In this document: positions 9,430 through 17,504 of the stretch, in pieces | How the letters are laid out: the number at the start of each line of letters is the position of its first letter | Numbering within the stretch: the first letter of the stretch is position 1 | Assembly: GCA_001586965.3 (NCBI GenBank) | Contig: LUCW03000732.1 | Coordinates: 52,501 to 74,542, forward strand | DNA length: 22,042 nucleotides | From: Sphaeroforma sirkka | Lineage: Eukaryota; Opisthokonta; Ichthyosporea; Ichthyophonida | Reading direction: 5' to 3' | Program-made: the position numbers and the translations under genes | Notes under the pieces: model-generated | What the model saw: the letters and a program-made list of their open reading frames with translations, nothing else | Told to the model about the DNA's origin: nothing | Database searches by the model: none

Positions 9430-9457
9430 AAGTTTATCAGATCCTTCTGATAAACTT
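9430..9457. repeat. Perfect 12-bp hairpin with 4-nt loop
   Basis: AAGTTTATCAGA, loop TCCT, TCTGATAAACTT: every base of the 12-bp arms pairs. It is followed by a T-poor, TAA-rich stretch (to about 9475). It could be an RNA hairpin in an LTR or a small palindrome of a mobile element. Confidence 0.7.
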
Positions 9458-9511
9458 TAATAAACTCTAATAAATTCAAGTTTAACCCTACCTCGTGTAA
9501 TCAGACCACAC

Positions 9512-9622
9512 GTGGCGTCTGAGAGACCACAGGTCTCAGGTCAGATTTTACAGCAAGGGACCCTCTTGATTTATAGAATTTATTTCAGAGATAGCTCACT
9601 CTTGAGAGGTAACCAAGTTTCT
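9512..9622 (+). repeat. Left arm of a diverged inverted repeat
   Basis: This segment is about 80% identical by eye to the reverse complement of about 11240-11372. The best block is CAGATTTTACAGCAAG (9543-9558), followed by GATTTATAGAA and TAGCTCACT in both arms. The arms are separated by about 1.6 kb. They could be the termini of a DNA element, or two related LTRs in opposite orientation. Confidence 0.6.
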
Positions 9623-9629
9623 GGGTTTT

Positions 9630-9631
<2 letters not shown>

Positions 9632-9664
<33 letters not shown>
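9632..9664. repeat. (CT)n microsatellite
   Basis: About 16 CT units, directly before a plus-strand coding-like stretch. On its 5' side lies the left inverted-repeat arm. Confidence 0.95.
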
Positions 9665-9666
<2 letters not shown>

Positions 9667-10075
9667 GTTCGTGAAAATACTACTTCTTTTGAAGTGGCGT
9701 CTACCGAGAAAATATATGTTGTGGATGGAGATGATGTTCAATCACCAACATCCTCAGCAGAACGTCGTGAAAACTCAACAATCAACTTTGATCATGAATG
9801 CAAAGATACCAAAGCTATACATGCCAAAGAAGTTGAATATGCGCGTCTAGACTAAGAAGGAAGTGCACATGAACACCTCATGTATGAGAAATAATTATGT
9901 TTCGCTTCAGACCTCGATAGAGTGCTAAAAGATATGAAAACTTTAGTCATTTAGACTGATACACTGTTTGCCTATAGATTGAAGCGACATCGATTGGCTG
10001 CGTTCATGCTTCAAGTAGGTCGCCCAGCCATAGAAGTCCTCGGCGTCATTAAATATATGCAAACCCAACTTATTA
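9665..10075 (+). pseudogene. Decayed coding-like stretch of unknown type, possibly gag
   Basis: The first 63 codons after the CT repeat are open and acidic/Ser-rich, for example 'KIYVVDGDDVQSPTSSAERR' and 'CKDTKAIHAKEVEYARLD'. Coding-like composition continues in broken form to about 10075, with 'YRLKRHRLAAFMLQVGRPAI', vaguely like the RLxxAxxxLxGxA helix of gag capsids. No ATG start or named family is supported. It mirrors the gag-like fossil at 9221 on the other strand. Confidence 0.25.
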
Positions 10076-11110
10076 TATCAAAACACCAAGCTGGTTCAGT
10101 GGTTACTCTGCGCCTATGATGCCACAACGTGGTACCTAGTTCTCCACCCTATTTAAGTCATAGTCGGGAACATCTAGTTGACTTTCCAGGACAGCTCAAC
10201 ATGTCCTATTTCATAATAGATTGTCTTACTCTGTGTGTGAGTACTTGATTATATATCATTTGATTTCTGACCTGGCCCGTGTTGTAAATATATATTCAAT
10301 ATTGGTGGAAAAATATTAAATTGAAAGAAGCACACTATGATACCGTCGAGGATAGAGTTATCAAATATAATGTATAGCATAGTGTCTCCCAATTTCCAAA
10401 ATTTGGAATGCTTTGATCGGCACCATACATCCTATGCGCTTTGTAGGCATTCCTGATTTTGAGATTTATGTGAACGTGTGCTTCCACTGTGTCAGGAACC
10501 CAGTATTTTAAATCGAGATGTACCATCTGATATAGATGGCCTTAAAGCATCTGTTGATGAGCTGACTGTAAAGAAGGAGATCGCACACGATGGCTAATAA
10601 CTATCAAACAGAAGTGAATACCCAAGCTATATCTTAAATAACTTGATTCCGACCTGGTAAAACTTCATGTCACTAGGGGTAATAACTCCAAGTGATATTA
10701 GTTGCTATCTATCCACGTGTTGTAGGGTTTTTGGTCACAGAAACACATGTGTATAGCAACGATCATCGCAAAAAAAGTGCACAACCCTAAAAATACTTCA
10801 ATGGGCCATGCGATCAAATAGGAAGAAGTTTTATCTGGTCAGACTAAACCGCAATCAGCAACACGATCAGCAACATAGTGATCTTTTCAAAAGATGCGTA
10901 ACCTCTTAATGAAAAGGTAAAAGTTCTCGAGATCAATGAACGCTCGCGTGACGTAACACTGCCATCATGATGAGTTAAAACCTTGTGAAGAGAAGGAGGC
11001 ATCTTATGAGCAAAATATGAAGTGTTAGAGCGTAATGTAGTAGAATTTTCTTCTCTGTAACTAAATCTCACGTTGATCACATGATGCCTTTCCGCATAGG
11101 TTGTGACTCG
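10076..11110. other. No recognised gene
   Basis: Only short open frames on both strands, none with a motif I recognise. AT-rich; enclosed by the inverted repeat arms at 9512-9622 and 11240-11372, so it may be the interior of the same element. Confidence 0.5.
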
Positions 11111-11166
11111 CATAGGGATGCAGCTTTTTTTATTTTTAGAATGTTGCGTTTGATACGCTTAAATGA

Positions 11167-11287
11167 CCCTCGGGAGGCGGTTGACCAACTTCATCAACTT
11201 TCGGGAGTCGGTTAAGTATCAACTCAACTCTCGAGAATAAGTTAAGCAACTTGATTAGCTCCCGGAAGTGAGCTAACTCTGATGATT
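11167..11287. repeat. Degenerate ~30-bp tandem array, about four units
   Basis: Plus-strand units share the pattern (C)TCGGGAG-x-CGGTTAA(C)...CAACT...: starts near 11168, 11200, 11231 and 11260. The units diverge from each other by roughly a third, so the array is old. It adjoins the right inverted-repeat arm and is absent from the left one. Confidence 0.55.
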
Positions 11288-11372
11288 TCTATAAATCAAA
11301 GCGTACTTCTTGCTGTAAAATCTGGTCTGCGACCTGTAGTCTCTCAGAGACCTGTAGTCTCTCCGAGACCCG
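11240..11372 (-). repeat. Right arm of the diverged inverted repeat
   Basis: Reverse complement of this segment matches about 9512-9622, including CAGATTTTACAGCAAG (11324-11309 on the minus strand), GATTTATAGAA and TAGCTCACT. It has grown by two tandem arrays that the left arm lacks. Confidence 0.6.
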
Positions 11373-11384
11373 TAGTCCCTTAAG
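11331..11384. repeat. Three 18-bp tandem repeats
   Basis: Units at 11331-11348, 11349-11366 and 11367-11384. Units one and two read GACCTGTAGTCTCTC(A/C)GA with one difference; the third (GACCCGTAGTCCCTTAAG) is more diverged. Read on the minus strand they encode repeated VSERLQ, but there is no sign of a real gene there. Confidence 0.85.
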
Positions 11385-14300
11385 ATGTGTGCCGATGATA
11401 AGTGCTACTACGAGGTATACCAGCTTGTACATAACGGATACTGGAGTCGTAAATACGCTCCAGCTTGCGCACACTTTTTTAATGAGGTCAACGCCTGTGA
11501 CAGCAAGTCCCGTATCAAATTGGCATGAAAGCTTTAATACTGGATTAAATCCCTTCAGAAACAATATAGCAACTCAGATGAGTGTATTGTCACATTGTTT
11601 GTATACTGCAATGGAATATAACTCTGATATTGATTCGAATTAGATTCAGAGGTATGTGATTAGCTTATTTCAGTGAAAGACATCGAACGTGGAACACAGA
11701 CGACTTACCTTTTGCTAGCAGACCAGAGATTTCCGAGACTGACAACATGGTAATGAACGTTAAATTCGCATCGGCAGACGGTTGAGCAACTACCAATCAG
11801 CCAGTGGTAGTTAAGATGGCACAGAACAACGACATTATAGTCGCCACCCTAGCACCTAAACTTAACAGGAATTACCGTTACAATACTTTCTAATAATGTT
11901 GAATCCATATATGCCATCATCTAGCACAGTCAAGGTATCGATACCTGACTTTGTATATAAGAAAATAAATCTAGTATACTGTAGAAAACGAACAAATCGT
12001 GAAGATGTTAGCGGATGGGTTGATATGAAATAGCTAGCAACAAATCTAGTCAACCTAGCACTATTGGCAAATAAAAGATGCTACAGTATATAGCATATAG
12101 ATGTTTAGTGCAGTATTTAGAACTAACAGAAAGTCATCAATTAAAGGTATCTTAGCCACCGATTGGAAATTTATTTCAAGATGAGTTAAGCTAGCGTAAA
12201 AGATATTCGCGATCATTTACAATATTTTTATATCACATGATAATGTACAACTGTACAAAAATTTAAAGAACATCAAATCATCCTTTAGGTGTCTTTCAAA
12301 TATAACTCTTAAAATACAACACTACAGTGAGGTTACCCACCTTGGCAACTTATTGTCCGACTCTTCAATAATTTCATATAACTACACAGGACTACCATAA
12401 CCGTGTTTTGTCCGTTACATGAGTCAGATTCATGTCTCACAGAATTTTTAAGTATGACACAAAGCGAGCCTATTTTTAGATAGAGAAATATATATCCTTC
12501 CCTATCAGGGTACTCTAGTAGTCCAAAAGACCCATCCTTACCAGAGTTAAAGAGTCCGATGTTTCTCTCTTCAATAACTTGAGCGCAAATCACTTCAAAG
12601 ACAACACATCATGATGTTCTTGCAAAAAAATTAAATACAATAAACTACAAATATACCAAGAAGCGTCAAACTCTAGCTCGATCCTGAAGTATTAATATAA
12701 TGTCGAAGATCATATTTCTCTTGACAGCTCTATCATAGTGGGGATGATACGTCTCGAGCATGTCAGCTATCGCAGTCCTACTATATACTCTTTCCAAACA
12801 AGGCGCGGTATTTCGACGGGACACACTGCAAATGAAAGCACTCACTCGACCCATCAGAAAGCAACCATATTTTGGAGAGGTGATATGCGAGCAAATTCTA
12901 CCAACCACGTACGCGAGAAAATGAGAAGAATGTAAAAAGCATCAGACAGTGTGAGATGTATCGTGTGAAATTATTCTGGTTGACCCGAACGCATGATTAT
13001 GACTTATGCCGTACAAACCTCACAGATACTGTTGTGGTTTCTGTATCCCGATTTGACATTGTTCCCAGGATGAAGAAGGCCTCCTGATTCGGCTATATAT
13101 AAACCAATTAAGAAACGAAAATGCGAGAACGTAATATATGCACGCGATCCACACCATGAACAGTGTGGTATACGTATTCGGAGTGGTTCATTTACAACAG
13201 CTCCTCAGAGTGGAGTATATGAGGAGAAGATTCTCACAACGACCCAGCACAGCAGAGTAGTTTACCTGACGAAAACGGTGTACTCACTGATTCCTAACAT
13301 AGTAGTACAATTGTTGTGTAGCATCCTATAGACGCTCAATACGCCGCATTAATTACTACCTCATGAGAAATACAGTACCTCGTCTAACCCACACGTTAGT
13401 CCTTCCAGTAGTCTTGCCTAGCGTAGACATTAGCAAAAAATATGTTAGGGCTACCAAAGACTCAACGAGCGAATACTGCATCACTTTCGGACCACTGTCT
13501 TCCTCTTTCCGTGCGATGTTATTTTTTTTTGTGATATGCAGACGTTCAGTTCGGGAAATATTTTTGGTCACTTACCAAAAGCCACTAATTCTGATAATGT
13601 GATATCCTAAACTTTGAAACAGTATATATACAAAAATACTGTGCGGAACAGCCGTTACTTACGGGCTATGGCTAGTAATCAATAAAATAAAAGTTGACGT
13701 GTTGTATATACCTTGACGGCTGGCGGTGTTCGGAGACTATTTTTTTTGTATCGCCTCGATCTGATTCAAGAGCCCAAGTAGCAGCATCGGGTGAATCGGA
13801 AACCTTCGTATGGCCTTCAAACACTGTAGCACAGAAAGCGACCGTGGAAACTATCATCATAAGCTCAAGCGCACAAACAGAGTACGATACGATTATGTGA
13901 GCGCCCACTTAAATATCAGCCTCCTTCACCAATTGATATTGACGCATCAGTAGCAGTTGTTACACCTGCCAATCCGGGCGAAGGATCAGAGTTGTACCAG
14001 ATGATCAATTTGATTTGATACGAATATGCGATTCAGTGTCCTTTTTTACCGTTTGAGGGGTTTGCTTGTACTTGTGCTTTTGCTACTTGTCACCATGAGA
14101 AAGGAGCCGAAAGAGTCGCTGCACATACGGCCTGGTTTGAGATAAAATCGTAGTACACCATTTTTCCCTCTTTGTCAGACTTAACCTGTAGTGGTTGTAA
14201 AGAATGTGTGAAGCAACGTCAAGAGATTCTCTTGCTTCACCTTGGTGATACTCCCAGTTATAAGATCAAAATTTATCACCACTCTTACCCATTCTACAAC

Positions 14301-14783
14301 CAACTGACCAACAACATGTTGATTTACGATCTTGGAATCCTAAATTTTTTGAAGGTGTAACAGATCACTGCGATCTGTGCCGCATAGAAGTCAGGTAAGT
14401 GCAGAAAAACAACCTCATCGACCCGACCGAAAAAAAAAAATCATGAGTGCCACCCTCAATGTATGGCCGATCGAGTACGTCAGCTAGTTTCTCATAGAGA
14501 GCAAGATAGCTACTCAAATTACAGATTACCGCCCCATACGAAGCTTATTAAAGGCATGTAATCACTTTTATGGACAGGTACGAGACGGGCATTCTCTGAC
14601 ACGGTTTAAAACCCGTCGCAGGCTCGTGCAATAACTGAAACATAAGGCTACAAATTTCTCCCAGGCGCTGGGGGGGTTTTTTTTTGATGAAGTTGTCTGC
14701 ACGGCTCAGTTGAGATGAGCTGACTTATTAGTGGGATATCGTAAAATGGTAGAAATTAACCTTGGCAACCTTAAACGGGCTGA
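11385..14783. other. 3.4 kb without a recognised gene
   Basis: Short open frames on both strands (up to about 86 codons, for example 12333-12593 and 12666-12908 on minus, 14172-14360 on plus) show no motif I can name. The plus-strand stretch at 14172 has a CxxCxxC near its start ('CSGCKECVKQR'). Homopolymer runs occur at about 14430-14439 (A) and 14670-14686 (G then T). This may be old repeat debris, but I cannot show it. Confidence 0.5.
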
Positions 14784-15303
14784 TCAGTGTTTATTTACGT
14801 ATATCAATATTTTACCCCGTTCGAGACCACACGAATTCTCAACTCGGTTTTGTGATTGTTGTATCGTAATTTTGCCACTTTGTTTTCTCGTAAAACCAAT
14901 ACGTAGCCCATTGCGTCTAATGTTTAATAAAGTCCCTTTTAACAGCAGACCATAACTGTCGAGCGCGATCTCTAACTCGTCCGCACCAGGGACAGTAGGA
15001 GAAACAGGCATCACATTTTTGGCTATAGGCGAGCAAAATAGCAGAAGAGTGGGTAGTCGGTCGAGACTCTCGTCGAGTGGCCGTATTTGTACCCATGAGT
15101 TTGGCAGCACCAAAACCGGCTCCTGTCTCTGATAGACCAGTCTCTCAATTTTTAGCCTGCGAGGCCATTCACATTTCCACTCCAAACTCTGACTAGGTTC
15201 ACATATACAATCAAAACTTCCAGTAGGCTCGAGTTGAGGTTCAGTATTATATAAGTGGAAAAGACAATCTATGACAGATTGGTGTGGGTCTAGAAGACAG
15301 CCT
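14784..15303 (-). pseudogene. Gypsy-like protease end and protease-RT linker (fossil)
   Basis: A single open stretch of about 173 codons on the minus strand, with no ATG at its left end. 'LLDPHQSVIDC' resembles the 'DFLxxHxxxIDF' end of gypsy retropepsins. 'PVLVLPNSWVQIRPL' resembles the 'vtIPPhSexxVxV' strand. 'LLLFCSPIAKNVMPVSPTV' and 'YGLLLKGTLLNIRRNGLRIG' resemble the later strands of the beta-rich linker domain between protease and RT. No RT follows in the expected place at lower coordinates, so it is an isolated fragment. Identification is by strand pattern only. Confidence 0.4.
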
Positions 15304-17278
15304 AGCTAGAGTAAGGAAACCCAACTATTGTGGACAAGTGACTTTTGATTGTTAAAGTTGAACCTTGTTGATAATTTCCGCTACGGCAATTATAATTTGT
15401 TTCGCTAGGTAGCTAACTTGCACCAGGATCGTGCCAGAATCGTTATAGACAGAGCATTTACAACCATCGGCTTCAATACAAATAGACATAGTTCTCATAT
15501 CTTAGATATATTTGAAAACACAAATTTGAAAATCTATATCAAGAAATTGCGCATATAAGGTAAGGTAGGAGTGTATGAAAGTTTCCGGTCATTCCCAACA
15601 ACCCACTATCTCTATTTCTGAGGGTAAATGAAGCTGTACTTTTAGATTCGGGTGGAATTTAATAGATACTCCTACTTTTTACACTCTGCTTATTCACGCA
15701 ACGTATATACTATAAATCATAGAAAATATTGCGGCGCGTCTTCCTTGCGTTAGTTTTTCAAGTGCTATTTTTCAGGTGCTATGTATGCCAAGTTGAAATA
15801 GGGGAAGGAAGTGCTGGTTTCGGCGCCATTGGAAAATACCGTCATAAACGTGAACTTACTGCGCAATATACATGTATGAAACGTTCATTTGTTCTGGCGG
15901 CTACACTTTCGTACCCAACAAGTTGTAGGTGATCTCGTTCCTGTCTATGAACTGTTTGGCATCTCTCGAGGGAAGATGAAGATGGTTCTAATAGGACCGA
16001 CCCATGTGGAGTTGTGGATGGTGCAGCCCATGCGACTACGGCTGACAGCTATTTAGAACTGTGTCAGCAGATTGTATAAAGTGAGTTTGCAAAATGCACA
16101 CCTCCTGATTTGTGCTACACAAGGTTTTAGTTTCTAAATCTAATTTAAGCAGGACTTCAGCCCTCGACTATACACGGTCACGGCCTTCTAATGCATCGGC
16201 CTGCATGACACTACATCTTAAATCACTTCGAAAGTTTTGCGGTGGTATGCATAGCTCTTGGCATCTAGCGGTTGAGATATAGCAGTTGTTTAGCGACGAT
16301 CGTACACCATGCCAACATTCAAAATATCGAACAACGGATTGTTGATTTTCATTCCGCAGTCGATGACCATTCTGCTTAATAGTTGATTGGTGATGCCGTG
16401 AAAATTTCAGACATATACTTTTGTCAGCTTCCAAATTCCACTCGACTGAAACTTAAATAAGGTAGTGGCTCGGATTCTGTACTCTTCCTTTCAATATTGG
16501 CGTCAGGTATATATAACTAGGCACTACCATCTCAGTCCGTACCTTTCTGATATGGACCGTGTATTCGTCGTGCGTTTCTTTTGACTCTGCGAAAGTGCAT
16601 ACCTCGACATACAAGTAAGTGGGTGTCTGCATGAACAGGTTGGCTGACAACACCACTGTCTTAAGTCTCCACCACGAATCGAATGTCCACAATGCACCGT
16701 CGACAGCTATCACACGCCGTTTCACGCCCAACCCAACAAATCACTGGGAACAGGCCTCTGGCTGTTCTACGCTAAGTCCGTCATTAAGTTGTCGAACACC
16801 AGCAGAGAGCTTTCCAGTCTTGTGTCAATTTCCGGACTTCCACTTAACGTCCGTAAGGAGGCGTACCATGCCACAGGTCAGTTCCTAGATCCTCGTTCTT
16901 CCCTTCGCTGTTCATGGCTTGTCTCATGCCGACTTGCGATTCAGCCAAGCAACGCGGGCAGAAATAGCAAGCGGTGACAATAGTCGGACATGATTGCATC
17001 AGCTAAGACCTACTGCTAAGACCTACTGACGCTGCAGATTCGCCGTAGCATTCGCACGATCTACCGGCTGTCTACAACTACACGTGTTATCGGGTCATAC
17101 ATAACGGTGATCACGGTACGACACCATATGTGCTGGAAACAGTAAGAAGAGCTCGCTTTTACCTGTACACACGTGTTCATAATATGAGCTCACTCGCGCA
17201 CTCACTGCGAGGATGCTAAACCACTCCCACGTTCAAGGAGCTCGGCGTTTTATGAGAAGGTCCGCAGCCACCGAAAGG
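15304..17278. other. 2 kb without a recognised gene
   Basis: Several short open frames on both strands. A plus-strand stretch at about 15776-15932 contains a GxGxxG glycine-loop-like motif, discussed as a finding. A minus-strand stretch at 16731-16453 (92 codons) is unrecognised. A 13-bp tandem duplication lies at 17002-17027. The right end is the 3' flank of the transporter gene; I see no AATAAA on the minus strand close to its stop. Confidence 0.5.
17002..17027. repeat. 13-bp perfect tandem duplication
   Basis: GCTAAGACCTACT occurs twice back to back (17002-17014, 17015-17027). A recent slippage-type duplication in non-coding sequence. Confidence 0.9.
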
Positions 17279-17504
17279 TCAAGCATCTACATTTGAGTAT
17301 GAATGAGACATCGTATGCGTGTGTGCGTGCGTGTGCGTTGGGTGCGCGTTCGCATCCCCTTCCGTGAGATGTGTGTGGCTGTACAGAATGGTCTTGATGC
17401 CATCGGATATGTCAGCCTCGCCCGTGTATTCCGACGAGATGACTCCAATTCTTGAATTGAGCATCACCGGATGCCTATCACTATCAGTCGTAGCTGTCCT
17501 CGAT
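17279..17504 (-). CDS. CRT: CRT-like gene, last exon (cytosolic C-terminal tail)
   Basis: The acceptor CTCATGATAG before 17504 gives phase 2 to 1 agreement: the Arg codon is AG|A. The 74 residues are hydrophilic, Ser/Thr/Asp-rich ('SRTATTDSDRHPVMLNSRIG', 'SSEYTGEADISDGIKT') with an ending derived from a GT-type microsatellite ('THTHAHTHT'), then TGA at 17279-17281. No membrane segment. The frame match supports the exon, but no homology does, so this exon is less sure than the other three; the gene may instead end just inside the preceding intron. Confidence 0.6.

Larger units (their letters stand above)
9256..9631. repeat. LTR-like non-coding block between two gag-like stretches
   Basis: AT-rich, without open frames. 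It holds two copies of an 18-mer (9352-9369 and 9393-9410, 16 of 18 bases equal), a perfect 12-bp hairpin (9430-9457), and the left arm of a diverged inverted repeat (about 9512-9622). It lies between the minus-strand gag-like start at 9221 and a plus-strand coding-like stretch starting after 9664, where an LTR or promoter region would fit. No LTR ends can be fixed. Confidence 0.35.

Noticed and set aside
14814-14835. GTTCGAGACC as a tRNA B box
   Set aside because: No A box at the right distance and no cloverleaf could be drawn around it.
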